A stretch of 64,000 nt of DNA, taken from contig CAWAJM010000001.1 of NCBI GenBank assembly GCA_963782445.1, positions 4,030,001 through 4,094,000 on the forward strand, read 5' to 3'. The notes beneath the pieces were generated by a model, which saw only the letters and a list, made by a program, of their open reading frames with translations, was not told the DNA's origin and did no database searches. Positions 46,478 to 54,396 of this stretch are shown here, piece by piece (position 1 is the first letter of the stretch; each line of letters starts with the position of its first letter). A program made the position numbers and the translations under genes. The stretch is from ZC4RG20 sp963782445. Lineage in GTDB: Bacteria > Pseudomonadota > Gammaproteobacteria > Steroidobacterales > Rariloculaceae.

Positions 46478-47098
46478 TTACTTGGAGTACAGCTCGACCA
46501 CCAGATTCTCGTTGATGTCCGGCAGGATCTCGTCGCGCTCCGGCAGTGCCTTCAGTACCCCCTGCATATTCTTATCGTCGACTTCGACCCATTCGGGGAA
46601 GCCTACCTGCCCTGCAATGTCGAGCGCCGCCTTGACACGCGTCTGGGCTTTCGCCTTGTCGCGCACGGCCACACGATCGCCGGCCTTGAGTTGGTACGAG
46701 GGGATATTGACGACCTGCTCGTTGACCGCGATGCCGCGGTGGCTCACGAGCTGGCGGGCTTCGGCACGCGTTGCGGCAAAACCCATTCTATAGACCACAT
46801 TGTCGAGCCGTGATTCCAGCATCTTGAGCAGGTTTTCGCCCGTCGAGCCCTTCACGGCCGAGGCCTTCTTGTAGTAGTTGCGGAACTGACGCTCGAGCAC
46901 GCCGTACATGCGGCGCAGCTTCTGCTTCTCACGCAGCTGAATGCCGTAGTCGGAAAGCCGGGAGCGCCGCTGCCCGGGGCCGCCGGGCGGGGTCTCGAGC
47001 TTGCACTTGCTCTCGAGCGGCTTCACGCCGCTCTTCAAGAACAGGTCCGTGCCCTCGCGACGGGCCAGCTTGCACGTAGGTCCTCTGTATCTCGCCAT
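46478..47098 (-). CDS. rpsD: Ribosomal protein S4
   Basis: 206 codons, same as E. coli. S4 nucleates 30S assembly and, in E. coli, represses the alpha operon. The N terminus MARYRGPTCKLARREGTDLF and the S4 RNA-binding domain near residue 95 (ESRLDNVVYRMGFAATRAEARQLVSHRGI region, given by its ends) are clear. Cys9 and Cys32 are single cysteines, so it is the zinc-free type. No alpha-operon leader of the E. coli kind is seen upstream of rpsM. Confidence 0.98.
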   Translation of the reverse strand: MARYRGPTCKLARREGTDLFLKSGVKPLESKCKLETPPGGPGQRRSRLSDYGIQLREKQKLRRMYGVLERQFRNYYKKASAVKGSTGENLLKMLESRLDNVVYRMGFAATRAEARQLVSHRGIAVNEQVVNIPSYQLKAGDRVAVRDKAKAQTRVKAALDIAGQVGFPEWVEVDDKNMQGVLKALPERDEILPDINENLVVELYSK

Positions 47099-47109
47099 GG
47101 TTCGTTCGC

Positions 47110-47502
47110 CTACACTCGGCGCCGCTTCGGCGGCCGACAGCCGTTATGGGGAATGGGCGTCACGTCTTCGATCTGCGTAATGCGAAAGCCGACGGCGTTG
47201 AGCGCCCGCACGGCCGATTCGCGACCGGGGCCCGGGCCCTTGACGCGCACTTCCATGTTCTTGACGCCGTAGTCCTTCGCCACGGTGCCGGCCCTTTCGG
47301 CCGCGACCTGAGCCGCGAACGGGGTGCTCTTGCGCGAGCCCTTGAACCCGCAGCCTCCGGCCGTCGCCCAGGCCAAGGCGTTGCCCTGGCGGTCCGTGAT
47401 CGTCACGATCGTATTGTTGAAGGAGGCGTGGATATGGGCCACGGCGTCCAGAATCTGACGCTTGACCTTCTTTCTGACCCTCGCAGTCGGCTGCTTCGCC
47501 AT
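47110..47502 (-). CDS. rpsK: Ribosomal protein S11
   Basis: 130 codons. S11 forms part of the 30S platform near the Shine-Dalgarno helix. The conserved GVAHIHASFNNTIVTITDRQG-like block (residues 18-36), GGCGFKGSRKSTPFAAQVAAE and the C-terminal DVTPIPHNGCRPPKRRRV are all present. The short N-terminal lead is basic. It begins 15 bases after rpsM and ends 11 bases before rpsD, standard alpha-operon order. Confidence 0.98.
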   Translation of the reverse strand: MAKQPTARVRKKVKRQILDAVAHIHASFNNTIVTITDRQGNALAWATAGGCGFKGSRKSTPFAAQVAAERAGTVAKDYGVKNMEVRVKGPGPGRESAVRALNAVGFRITQIEDVTPIPHNGCRPPKRRRV

Positions 47503-47517
47503 GCGTTCTCCTGACTA

Positions 47518-47874
47518 CTACTTCCTGATGGGACGACGCGGACCCTTCCGAGTCCGGGCGTTCGTCCGCGTACGCTGTCCCCGCAAGGGCAGACCGCGCC
47601 GGTGGCGGATGCCGCGGTAGCACCCCAAGTCCATGAGCCGTTTGATATTCATGGCGACCTCGCGCCGCAGGTCGCCCTCCACGGTGTACTTGCCGACCGC
47701 CTCGCGCAGCGCGCCGACCTCGGCCTCGGTCAGATCCTTGACGCGCGTCGTGGGATCGATCCCGGCCGCCTTGCAGGCTTCGAGCGCCTTGCTTCGGCCG
47801 ACGCCGTGAATTTGCGTCAGCGCGATCCCGATGTGCTTGTTGACGGGAATGTTGATCCCGGCGATACGTGCCAT
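47518..47874 (-). CDS. rpsM: Ribosomal protein S13
   Basis: 118 codons, as in E. coli. S13 lies in the 30S head and contacts the 50S subunit and P-site tRNA. MARIAGINIPVNKHIGIALTQ at the N terminus, the helix-two-turn-helix region with LRREVAMNIKRLMDLGCYRG, and the RGQRTRTNARTRKGPRRP tail are typical. It starts 7 bases after rpmJ, so the classic S4-binding leader upstream of rpsM has no room here. Confidence 0.98.
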   Translation of the reverse strand: MARIAGINIPVNKHIGIALTQIHGVGRSKALEACKAAGIDPTTRVKDLTEAEVGALREAVGKYTVEGDLRREVAMNIKRLMDLGCYRGIRHRRGLPLRGQRTRTNARTRKGPRRPIRK

Positions 47875-47881
47875 TTCTCAG

Positions 47882-47995
47882 TTACCCCTGCCGCTGCTTG
47901 TGGCGCGGATCGGTGCAGATGACCCGCACGACGCCGCGGCGCCGAATGATCTTGCAGTTCCGGCAAATCTTTCTCACCGAAGCCCTGACTTTCAT
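47882..47995 (-). CDS. rpmJ: Ribosomal protein L36 (zinc-binding form)
   Basis: 37 codons, ATG at 47995, TAA ending at 47882. The product starts MKVRASVRKICRNCKIIRRR. Cys11, Cys14, Cys27 and His32 form the zinc ribbon, so it is the C+ paralogue. The start codon overlaps the secY stop in ATGA, and its GGAGGA ribosome site lies within the last secY codons, which implies coupled translation. secY-rpmJ-rpsM is the normal order. Confidence 0.97.
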   Translation of the reverse strand: MKVRASVRKICRNCKIIRRRGVVRVICTDPRHKQRQG

Positions 47996-49329
47996 GACCG
48001 TCCTCCGTAACCTCTTAGATTGGCCTTCTTCATGAGCCCTTCGTATTGGTGGGTCATCATGTGGGCCTGCAGCTGCGACATGAAGTCCATCGTTACGACC
48101 ACGATGATCAGCAGCGACGTGCCGCCGAAGTAGAACGACACGTTGAACTCGAGAATCAGGAACTGCGGCAGCAGACACACGGCCGTGATGTACAGCGCGC
48201 CCCAGAACGTGAGCCGCGTCAGCACCTTGTCAATGTAGTCCGCCGTCTGCTGGCCCGGCCGGATGCCCGGAATGAAGGCCCCCGAGCGCTTGAGGTTATC
48301 CGCCGTCTCCCGTGCATTGAACACGAGCGCCGTGTAGAAGAAGCAAAAGAAGATGATCAGGGCCCCGTAGACGATGATGTAGATCGGCTGGCCGGGCGAG
48401 AGGCTCGCCGAGATGCGCTGCAGCCAGGCGACGGATTCGTTCGTGCCGAACAGGCTCGCGAGCGTCGCCGGGAACAGGATCAGGCTCGAGGCGAAGATCG
48501 GTGGAATCACGCCCGACATGTTGATCTTGAACGGCAGGTGGCTCGTCTGGCCCGCATACATGCGCCGGCCTTGCTGGCGCTTCGCGTAGTTGACGGCAAT
48601 GCGCCGCTGGGCGCGCTCCATGTAGACCACGAAGCCCGTGACGCCAAGCACGACGATGGCGATCAGGAACGGCGCCGCCTGGTTCATGCCGCCGTTATTC
48701 ACGCTCTCGAGCACGCCGCCGATGGCCGATGGCAGACGCGAGAGAATGCTCGAGAGAATGATCATCGAAATGCCGTTGCCGACGCCGCGCTCCGTGATCT
48801 GCTCGCCGAGCCACATGAGGAACATCGTGCCCGTCATGAGCGTGAGCGAGGCGACGAACACGAACTGAATGCCTGGGTTCAGCACGACGTTTTGGTTCTC
48901 GAGCGCCGTTGCGGCCGCGATGGCCTGGAACAGCGACAGGGCGACGGTGCCGTAGCGCGTGTACTGCGTGATCTTGCGGCGCCCGCTCTCGCCCTCTTTG
49001 CGCAGCTGGCCGAGCGAAGGCACGACGTGCGTGGCCATCTGCATGATGATCGAGGCCGAGATGTACGGCATGATGCCGAGCGCGAATATCGACATGCGCC
49101 GCAGCGCGCCGCCCGAAAACATGTTGAACATGCTCAGGATCGTGCCCGACTGGCCCTGGAAGAACTGCTCCATGGCCTTCGAGTCGATGCCCGGCACAGG
49201 AATGAACGTGCCGATCCTGTAGACGATCAACGCGCCTACCAGGAAGAACAGCCGCTGCCGCAGCTCGGCGAAACGCGTCGCGTCGCCGAGCATCGCTGCG
49301 GGATTCCGTCCTGCCGTCGTCCTTGCCAT
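47992..49329 (-). CDS. secY: Preprotein translocase subunit SecY
   Basis: 445 codons; E. coli has 443. The ten-helix channel of the Sec translocon. Helix 1 is LFFLVGALIVYRIGTFIPVPGI; the plug follows (GGALRRMSIFALGIMPYISASII, residues 74 onward). YAKRQQGRRMYAGQTSHLPFK is the cytoplasmic loop that binds SecA and ribosomes, and VFNARETADNLKRSGAFIPGIRPG is the next. It is the last gene of the spc operon before rpmJ, which overlaps it by four bases. Confidence 0.98.
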   Translation of the reverse strand: MARTTAGRNPAAMLGDATRFAELRQRLFFLVGALIVYRIGTFIPVPGIDSKAMEQFFQGQSGTILSMFNMFSGGALRRMSIFALGIMPYISASIIMQMATHVVPSLGQLRKEGESGRRKITQYTRYGTVALSLFQAIAAATALENQNVVLNPGIQFVFVASLTLMTGTMFLMWLGEQITERGVGNGISMIILSSILSRLPSAIGGVLESVNNGGMNQAAPFLIAIVVLGVTGFVVYMERAQRRIAVNYAKRQQGRRMYAGQTSHLPFKINMSGVIPPIFASSLILFPATLASLFGTNESVAWLQRISASLSPGQPIYIIVYGALIIFFCFFYTALVFNARETADNLKRSGAFIPGIRPGQQTADYIDKVLTRLTFWGALYITAVCLLPQFLILEFNVSFYFGGTSLLIIVVVTMDFMSQLQAHMMTHQYEGLMKKANLRGYGGRS

Positions 49330-49387
49330 ATCTCCTAACCTTGCTGCCTCGGGCAGCGGCCTGCTCTTGCTGCCTCGCTGCAGCCGT

Positions 49388-49819
49388 TCACTCGACGCTG
49401 CCGCCGGCAGCCTCGATGATGGACTTCGCGCCCGGCGTGACTTTGATCCCCGCGATCTTGACCGCGGCGCTCAGGCTGCCCGAGGCGATGATCTTCACGC
49501 GCTCGGCGCGCTTGGAGACGAGACCCGCCGCCTTGAGCGCTTCGAGATCCACGGTCTGGCCCTCGAAACGCGCGAGCTCGTGCACGCGCACCTCGTCGTT
49601 GGCCGCGGCCTGGCGGGACGCGAAGCCGATCTTCGGAAGCCGGCGCTGCAAGGGCATCTGACCGCCCTCGAAGCCGACCTTGTGAAAGCCGCCGGCGCGC
49701 GCGTGCTGACCCTTCGTGCCGCGGCCACCGGTCTTGCCTTGGCCTGCACTCGCGCCGCGGCCCAGGCGCTTGCCCTCGCGCTTCGCACCGCGGCCGGGAT
49801 GGAGCGTATTCAAGCGCAT
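49388..49819 (-). CDS. rplO: Ribosomal protein L15
   Basis: 143 codons from ATG at 49819 (MRLNTLHPGRGAKREGKRLG), the family start; a TTG one codon earlier is less likely. L15 enters late in 50S assembly. The Gly-rich RGASAGQGKTGGRGTKGQHAR segment (residues 21-41) and GFEGGQMPLQRRLPKIGF are typical. The start overlaps the rpmD stop by one base (TGATG) with GGAGG inside the rpmD tail. A 58-base gap separates it from secY. Confidence 0.98.
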   Translation of the reverse strand: MRLNTLHPGRGAKREGKRLGRGASAGQGKTGGRGTKGQHARAGGFHKVGFEGGQMPLQRRLPKIGFASRQAAANDEVRVHELARFEGQTVDLEALKAAGLVSKRAERVKIIASGSLSAAVKIAGIKVTPGAKSIIEAAGGSVE

Positions 49820-50010
49820 CAAACCTCCTCCACGCGCAGCAGATAGCCGACCTGGTTGATCATGCCGCAGTTCTCGGGGGTCGCGTCGACGACCACACTC
49901 TGATGCCGCCGCCGGAGGCCGAGGCCCAGCAGGCTTTGCGCGTGCCCCGGCTTGCGGCCGTGCTTGCTCTTGAGCAGCGTCAACTTGAGCTTCTTGATGT
50001 CCTTGGCCAC
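49819..50010 (-). CDS. rpmD: Ribosomal protein L30
   Basis: 63 codons from GTG at 50010 (read as MAKDIKKLKLTLLKSKHGRK); a TTG at 50019 overlapping the rpsE stop (TTGA) is the alternative and would add three residues. AQSLLGLGLRRRHQSVVVDAT and GMINQVGYLLRVEEV are the family core. The basic stretch KSKHGRKPGH is slightly longer than in E. coli (59 residues). It lies between rpsE and rplO as usual. Confidence 0.96.
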   Translation of the reverse strand: MAKDIKKLKLTLLKSKHGRKPGHAQSLLGLGLRRRHQSVVVDATPENCGMINQVGYLLRVEEV

Positions 50011-50015
50011 GGCGG

Positions 50016-50504
50016 TCAACTCGTAATTTCTTCGACGGTCTTGCCGCGCTTCGCGGCGATCGACTGCGGCGAGCGCATCTGCGTCAGCGCGGCCAGCGTG
50101 GCCCGCACGACGTTGATCGGATTGCGCGAACCGTAGCTCTTGGCCAGCACGTTGCGGACGCCGGCGCACTCGAAGACCGCGCGCATGGCGCCGCCCGCGA
50201 TGATGCCCGTGCCTTCCGAGGCGGGCTGCAGAAAGACGCGCGTCGCACCGTGGCGGCCCAGCATCTCGTATTGCAGCGTTTCCTTCTTGAGGTGCACGGC
50301 CTTGAGGTTCTTGCGCGCCGCCTGCATGGCCTTCTGAATGGCGAGCGGCAGCTCGCGCGCTTTGCCGTAGCCGTAGCCGACGCGGCCCGCGCCGTCGCCG
50401 ACGACCGTGAGTGCCGTGAACCCGAACTGCCGGCCGCCCTTGACGACCTTTGCGACGCGGTTCACCGCGACAAGCTTTTCCTGAAATTCTTCGATGTTCG
50501 CCAT
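50016..50504 (-). CDS. rpsE: Ribosomal protein S5
   Basis: 162 codons. S5 lies at the mRNA entry site and affects translational accuracy. The N-terminal double-stranded-RNA-binding domain has FQEKLVAVNRVAKVVKGGRQF and ALTVVGDGAGRVGYGYGKAREL (residues 28-49). The C-terminal half has EGTGIIAGGAMRAVFECAGV and KSYGSRNPINVVRATLAAL. Order rplR-rpsE-rpmD is standard. It starts 9 bases after rplR. Confidence 0.98.
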   Translation of the reverse strand: MANIEEFQEKLVAVNRVAKVVKGGRQFGFTALTVVGDGAGRVGYGYGKARELPLAIQKAMQAARKNLKAVHLKKETLQYEMLGRHGATRVFLQPASEGTGIIAGGAMRAVFECAGVRNVLAKSYGSRNPINVVRATLAALTQMRSPQSIAAKRGKTVEEITS

Positions 50505-50513
50505 AACCTTCGC

Positions 50514-50867
50514 TCAGAGCTGGAGCCCGGCCTCACGGGCCGCGTCGGCCAGGGCCTTGACCCGGCCGTGGTACTTGAATCCCGAACGGTCGAAAGCGAC
50601 GCGCTCCACGCCCTGCGCCTTCGCCCTTTCGGCCACTAGCTTGCCGACGGCCCGGGCCGCGTCGGAATTGCCGGTCTGTCCGCCATCCGCGCGCAGCTCC
50701 TTCAGGAGCGTCGAGGCGCTCGCGACGACACTCGAGCCGTCGGGAGCGATGACCTGGGCATAGATGTGGCGCGGCGTGCGATGGATGCACAGACGATGGA
50801 CGCCCTGCAGGGCGATCTTCGCGCGCGTCTTCCGCGCTCTCCGCTGCCGTCGTTCCTTTTTGTTCAT
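50514..50867 (-). CDS. rplR: Ribosomal protein L18
   Basis: 117 codons, same as E. coli. L18 binds 5S rRNA with L5 and L25. It begins MNKKERRQRRARKTRAKIAL, has RLCIHRTPRHIYAQVIAPDG and ends GFKYHGRVKALADAAREAGLQL with the conserved YHGRVKALADAAREAGL. It starts 3 bases after rplF and is followed by rpsE. Confidence 0.98.
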   Translation of the reverse strand: MNKKERRQRRARKTRAKIALQGVHRLCIHRTPRHIYAQVIAPDGSSVVASASTLLKELRADGGQTGNSDAARAVGKLVAERAKAQGVERVAFDRSGFKYHGRVKALADAAREAGLQL

Positions 50868-50870
50868 CTG

Positions 50871-51404
50871 CTACTTCTTCTTCGCTTCCTTCAACACAAT
50901 GCGCTCGTCCGAGTAGCGCACGCCCTTGCCCTTGTAGGGCTCCGGAGGCCGGAACCGCCGCAGCTCCGCGGCCACCTGGCCGACGCGCTGGCGATCGATG
51001 CCGCGGACCACGATTTCCGACTGGCTCGGCGTCTCCACCGTGATGCCCTCGGGGACCGGGTACTCCACCGGATGCGAAAACCCGAGCGTGAGATTCAGCT
51101 TATTGCCCTGCGCCTGCGCGCGGTAGCCGACGCCGACGAGCTCGAGCTTGCGCTCGAAGCCGGCGCTCACGCCCGTGACCATGTTGTTGATGTGCGCCCG
51201 CGTCGTGCCGGCCATGGCGTTCGCGAAGCGGCTGCCCGAGCGCGCCGCCACCGCGATCTCGGAATCCTGGTGCTTGACCTCGACCTCGCGCGAAAGCTCG
51301 AGCGTCAGCGAGCCCTTGGGCCCCTTGACCGTCAAGGCACCGGCATTGATTTCCGCCGTGACTCCCTTGCCGAGGGCGACCGGGCGCTTGGCTACTCTGG
51401 ACAT
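50871..51404 (-). CDS. rplF: Ribosomal protein L6
   Basis: 177 codons, same as E. coli. L6 supports the factor-binding region near the sarcin-ricin loop. The product starts MSRVAKRPVALGKGVTAEIN. The duplicated L6 domain is seen in the VKGPKGSLTLEL and SQSEIVVRGIDRQRVGQVAAEL segments, and the C-terminal PPEPYKGKGVRYSDERIVLKEAKKK is diagnostic. It lies 10 bases after rpsH. Confidence 0.98.
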   Translation of the reverse strand: MSRVAKRPVALGKGVTAEINAGALTVKGPKGSLTLELSREVEVKHQDSEIAVAARSGSRFANAMAGTTRAHINNMVTGVSAGFERKLELVGVGYRAQAQGNKLNLTLGFSHPVEYPVPEGITVETPSQSEIVVRGIDRQRVGQVAAELRRFRPPEPYKGKGVRYSDERIVLKEAKKK

Positions 51405-51414
51405 TGGTTCCGCC

Positions 51415-51810
51415 TCACGATACGTAGCACAGGACCTCGCCGCCGTGGCCGCCCGCGCGCGCCGCGCGGTCGGACATGACGCCGGCCGAGGTGGAGACGA
51501 TCGCGACCCCGAGGCCGCCCTGTACCTTGGGCAGATCGTCCGCCGCCCGGTAAACCCGCAGACCCGGCCGGCTCACGCGCTCGATGCGCTCAATGACCGG
51601 CTGGTCCTTGAAGTACTTGAGCTCGAGCGTCATGGTCGGCTTCGTCTCGTCGCCGTCCGTCGAGACGCCTGCCAGATAGCCTTCCGCCTCGAGCACGCGG
51701 GCCACGGCCAGCTTGAGCTTCGAGGCCGGCAACGACACGGACGGCTTACGCGCGGTCTGCGCGTTGCGAATCCGCGTCAACATATCCGCAATGGGGTCGG
51801 TCATGCTCAT
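51415..51810 (-). CDS. rpsH: Ribosomal protein S8
   Basis: 131 codons from ATG at 51810 (MSMTDPIADMLTRIRNAQTA), matching the E. coli start. S8 binds helix 21 of 16S rRNA and in E. coli represses the spc operon at rplE. The C-terminal GLGVAIVSTSAGVMSDRAAR and GGEVLCYVS are conserved. I do not see an obvious copy of the S8 target near the rplX-rplE junction, where the genes are one base apart. Confidence 0.98.
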   Translation of the reverse strand: MSMTDPIADMLTRIRNAQTARKPSVSLPASKLKLAVARVLEAEGYLAGVSTDGDETKPTMTLELKYFKDQPVIERIERVSRPGLRVYRAADDLPKVQGGLGVAIVSTSAGVMSDRAARAGGHGGEVLCYVS

Positions 51811-51842
51811 TTCAAGATATCCTCGAGTGTCCCGGCAGCCGC

Positions 51843-52148
51843 TTACCAGCTGGCCTTCGAGAGGCCGGGGATCTCGCCGCGCATCGCGGCCTCGCGAAGC
51901 TTGTTCCTCGCGAGTCCGAACTTGCGGTAGTAGCCGTGGGGGCGCCCCGTGATCGCGCATCGGTTCCGAAGCCTGACGGGGCTCGCATCGCGCGGCATGG
52001 ACTGCAGGCGAACCTGGGCATACTGCTTCTGCTCGTCCGAGGCCCGCGGGTCCGCGATGATCTTGCGGCACTCGGCGCGCTTGGCGGCGTATTTCTGGAC
52101 CAGACGCTCGCGCTTGCCGTTCCGGGCGAGCATGGATTTCTTGGCCAT
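51843..52148 (-). CDS. rpsN: Ribosomal protein S14 (zinc-free form)
   Basis: 101 codons, start at 52148 (MAKKSMLARNGKRERLVQKY). The long proteobacterial S14, without the two CxxC pairs of the short zinc form; Cys27 and Cys64 are single. The C-terminal RNRCAITGRPHGYYRKFGLAR and REAAMRGEIPGLSKASW are typical. A longer in-frame extension upstream belongs to rplE sequence and is rejected. It lies between rplE and rpsH. Confidence 0.98.
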   Translation of the reverse strand: MAKKSMLARNGKRERLVQKYAAKRAECRKIIADPRASDEQKQYAQVRLQSMPRDASPVRLRNRCAITGRPHGYYRKFGLARNKLREAAMRGEIPGLSKASW

Positions 52149-52164
52149 CGATTGACTCCAGACT

Positions 52165-52707
52165 TCAAGACCGCAGCGGGAAGTGGAACGCTTCGAGCAG
52201 GGCGCGGCCCGCCTCGTCGTCTTTCGCCGTGGTAGTGATTGCAATGTCCATGCCGCGCAGCGCGTCGACCTGGTCGTAGTTGATTTCGGGAAAGATGATC
52301 TGCTCGCGGATGCCGAGGTTGTAATTCCCGCGGCCGTCGAAGGCGCGCGGCGAGAACCCGCGAAAATCGCGGATTCGGGGGATCGCGACGTTCACGAGCC
52401 GATCGAGAAATTCGTACATGCGCTCGCGCCGTAGCGTGACCTTGCAGCCGATCGGAACGCCTTCCCGGACCTTGAAGCTCGCGACGGAGATGCGCGCTTT
52501 GCACGGCACGGCTTTCTGCCCCGTGACGCGCGCGAGGTCGTTCATGGCGTTGTCGAGCACCTTGCGGTCCGCGAGCGCCTCGCCGACGCCCATGTTCACG
52601 GTGATCTTGACGAGCTTCGGCACCGCCATGCGGTTCTTGACGCCGAGGCGCTCCATGAGCTTCGGCACGACCTCGGTATTGTAATATTCCTGCAACCTGC
52701 TGCTCAT
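52165..52707 (-). CDS. rplE: Ribosomal protein L5
   Basis: 180 codons. L5 binds 5S rRNA and the P-site tRNA. The product starts MSSRLQEYYNTEVVPKLMER; KITVNMGVGEALADRKVLDNAM, RVTGQKAVPCKARISVASFKVREG and FSPRAFDGRGNYNLGIREQIIFPEI blocks (residues 33-150) are all recognisable. It starts one base after rplX, leaving no intergenic site. Confidence 0.98.
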   Translation of the reverse strand: MSSRLQEYYNTEVVPKLMERLGVKNRMAVPKLVKITVNMGVGEALADRKVLDNAMNDLARVTGQKAVPCKARISVASFKVREGVPIGCKVTLRRERMYEFLDRLVNVAIPRIRDFRGFSPRAFDGRGNYNLGIREQIIFPEINYDQVDALRGMDIAITTTAKDDEAGRALLEAFHFPLRS

Positions 52708-52708
52708 A

Positions 52709-53026
52709 TCAGGCGTCCAGCACTTCGTTGTTCGATTTGAAATACCGCACCTTGCGGCCGTCTCCGAGGGTCTTGAAGCCGACGCGGTCGCCTTTCTCGG
52801 TCGCGGGGTTGTAGAGCAGCACGTTCGAGATGTGCAGCGGTGCTTCCTTCTCGATGATGCCGCCCTGGACGCCCGCGTTCGGATTCGCCCGCTGGTGCTT
52901 CTTCACGACGTTGACGTTTTCGACGAGCACGCGGTCGTCCTCGAAGACCTTGACCACGGTCCCGCGCCGACCCTTGTCCTTGCCGGCGATAACCACGACT
53001 TCGTCGCCTTTCTTAATCCGTTTCAT
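52709..53026 (-). CDS. rplX: Ribosomal protein L24
   Basis: 105 codons. L24 initiates 50S assembly. The N-terminal KOW motif is clear: MKRIKKGDEVVVIAGKDKGR followed by RGTVVKVFEDDRVLVENVNVV. The conserved KHQRANPNAGVQGGIIEKEAP segment (residues 43-63) and PATEKGDRVGFKTLGDGRKVRYFK follow. It lies 11 bases after rplN in the spc operon. Confidence 0.98.
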   Translation of the reverse strand: MKRIKKGDEVVVIAGKDKGRRGTVVKVFEDDRVLVENVNVVKKHQRANPNAGVQGGIIEKEAPLHISNVLLYNPATEKGDRVGFKTLGDGRKVRYFKSNNEVLDA

Positions 53027-53037
53027 GCCGGACGCCT

Positions 53038-53406
53038 CTAAAGGACCTCGGGAGCCAAGGAGATGATCTTCATGAACCGGCTCGTGCGCAGCTCCCTCGT
53101 GACCGGCCCGAAAATGCGCGTGCCGATCGGCTCGAGCCGGTTATTCAGCAGCACGGCCGCGTTGCCGTCGAAGCGAATCGCCGAGCCGTCGGGACGCCGC
53201 AGGCCGTGCCGCGTGCGCACGACGACCGCGTTGTAGACCTCGCCCTTCTTGACGCGGCCGCGCGGAATCGCGTCCTTGATCGTGACCTTGATGATGTCGC
53301 CGATCCTCGCGTAGCGCCGCTTCGACCCGCCCAGCACCTTGATGCACATGAGACGCCGCGCGCCGCTGTTGTCGGCCGCCGTCAATACCGTTTCCGTCTG
53401 AATCAT
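53038..53406 (-). CDS. rplN: Ribosomal protein L14
   Basis: 122 codons. L14 lies at the subunit interface and is the docking site of RsfS, encoded in this window at 15479. The product starts MIQTETVLTAADNSGARRLM; the signature is CIKVLGGSKRRYARIGDIIK, with VVVRTRHGLRRPDGSAIRFD further on and EIRSRFMKIISLAPEVL-like end (ELRTSRFMKIISLAPEVL). It lies 10 bases after rpsQ. Confidence 0.98.
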   Translation of the reverse strand: MIQTETVLTAADNSGARRLMCIKVLGGSKRRYARIGDIIKVTIKDAIPRGRVKKGEVYNAVVVRTRHGLRRPDGSAIRFDGNAAVLLNNRLEPIGTRIFGPVTRELRTSRFMKIISLAPEVL

Positions 53407-53416
53407 CGGTCGATCC

Positions 53417-53731
53417 TCAGGCCTCGGACGCGGCGGCCTGTGCCGCCGCTTCGACTGCGGCCCCCGGGCTCGTCACGATCTCGACGACGCGCCAGGACTT
53501 GCGCTTCGAAATGGGCCGGCACTCGGTGATCGCGACGGTATCGCCCTCGCGGCACGCGTTGGACTCGTCGTGGGCGACGACCTTGGTCGTTCTGCGAATG
53601 AACTTTCCGTAGACCGGATGCCGGATCAGTCGTTCCACGGCCACGGTCACGCTCTTGTCCATCTTGTTGCTGACGACGCGGCCGACCACGGTCCGCGTCT
53701 TGTTCGGCTCTGCCGTCTCGGCGGCGCTCAT
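53417..53731 (-). CDS. rpsQ: Ribosomal protein S17
   Basis: 104 codons, about 20 longer than E. coli. S17 binds 16S rRNA helix 11. The OB-fold core has RTVVGRVVSNKMDKSVTVAV, HPVYGKFIRRTTKVVAHDE and GDTVAITECRPISKRKSWRV. The extra length is an N-terminal MSAAETAEPNK and an Ala-rich C-terminal tail after EIVTSPG. The start codon overlaps the rpmC stop by four bases (ATGA). Confidence 0.98.
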   Translation of the reverse strand: MSAAETAEPNKTRTVVGRVVSNKMDKSVTVAVERLIRHPVYGKFIRRTTKVVAHDESNACREGDTVAITECRPISKRKSWRVVEIVTSPGAAVEAAAQAAASEA

Positions 53732-53934
53732 CGGGTCGCTTCCTTCTCGTTGGCCCGCTGCGTCAAGACGGTCTTGATGCGGGCGATGTCCTTGCGGACC
53801 TTGCCGTGCTGATCGGGCTTCGCGCCCTGTCCCGTGACGGACTGCATGCGCAGGTTGAACTGCTCGCGGCGCAGCTTAAGCAGCTCTTCCGCCAGCGCGG
53901 CGTCGTCCTTCTCGCGTATCTCTCGGATCTTCAT
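53728..53934 (-). CDS. rpmC: Ribosomal protein L29
   Basis: 68 codons, ATG at 53934. L29 lies beside the exit tunnel and contacts trigger factor and SRP. The two-helix protein begins MKIREIREKDDAALAEELLK, and LRREQFNLRMQSVTGQGAKP followed by KVRKDIARIKTVL is diagnostic. The start overlaps the rplP stop by four bases and its stop overlaps rpsQ by four, so the three are coupled. Confidence 0.98.
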   Translation of the reverse strand: MKIREIREKDDAALAEELLKLRREQFNLRMQSVTGQGAKPDQHGKVRKDIARIKTVLTQRANEKEATR

Positions 53935-54344
53935 TGGCCGTGCCGCTCCACGAACTGCGTGCGGATCGGGAGCTTCGCGGCCGCGAGCCGGAAGGCCTCG
54001 CGCGCAACGTCCTCGGGCACGCCGGCCATCTCGTAAAGCAGGCGGCCGGGCTGGATCTGCGCGACCCAATACTCGACGTTGCCCTTACCCTTGCCCTGTC
54101 GGACTTCGAGCGGCTTCTTCGTGATGGGCTTGTCGGGGAACACGCGAATCCAGATCTTGCCGCCACGCTTGACGTGACGCGTCATGGCACGGCGCGCGGC
54201 TTCGATCTGCCGGGCCGTGAGCTGCCCGCGATCGGAGGCCTTGAGGCCGAACTCGCCGAAGCTCACGGCGCTGCCGCGATGGGCGAGACCTGTGTTGCGG
54301 CCCTTGAACTGCTTTCTGAATTTAGTACGTTTCGGTTGAAGCAT
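53931..54344 (-). CDS. rplP: Ribosomal protein L16
   Basis: 137 codons, ATG at 54344 (MLQPKRTKFRKQFKGRNTGL). L16 lies near the A site and is one of the last proteins added to the 50S subunit. IEAARRAMTRHVKRGGKIWI and RVFPDKPITKKPLEVRQGKG are typical, as is VEYWVAQIQPGRLLYEMAGV. It starts 52 bases after the rpsC stop, a slightly wider gap than in E. coli. rpmC overlaps its end. Confidence 0.98.
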   Translation of the reverse strand: MLQPKRTKFRKQFKGRNTGLAHRGSAVSFGEFGLKASDRGQLTARQIEAARRAMTRHVKRGGKIWIRVFPDKPITKKPLEVRQGKGKGNVEYWVAQIQPGRLLYEMAGVPEDVAREAFRLAAAKLPIRTQFVERHGQ

Positions 54345-54396
54345 CTGCTTACCCTTGCCTCGTCGTCCGGACGCAAGCCGCGGGCCGCGCCCGGGC

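Noticed and set aside
47875..47881. S4-binding pseudoknot before rpsM
   Set aside because: Only 7 bases separate rpmJ and rpsM, too few for the E. coli-type leader.
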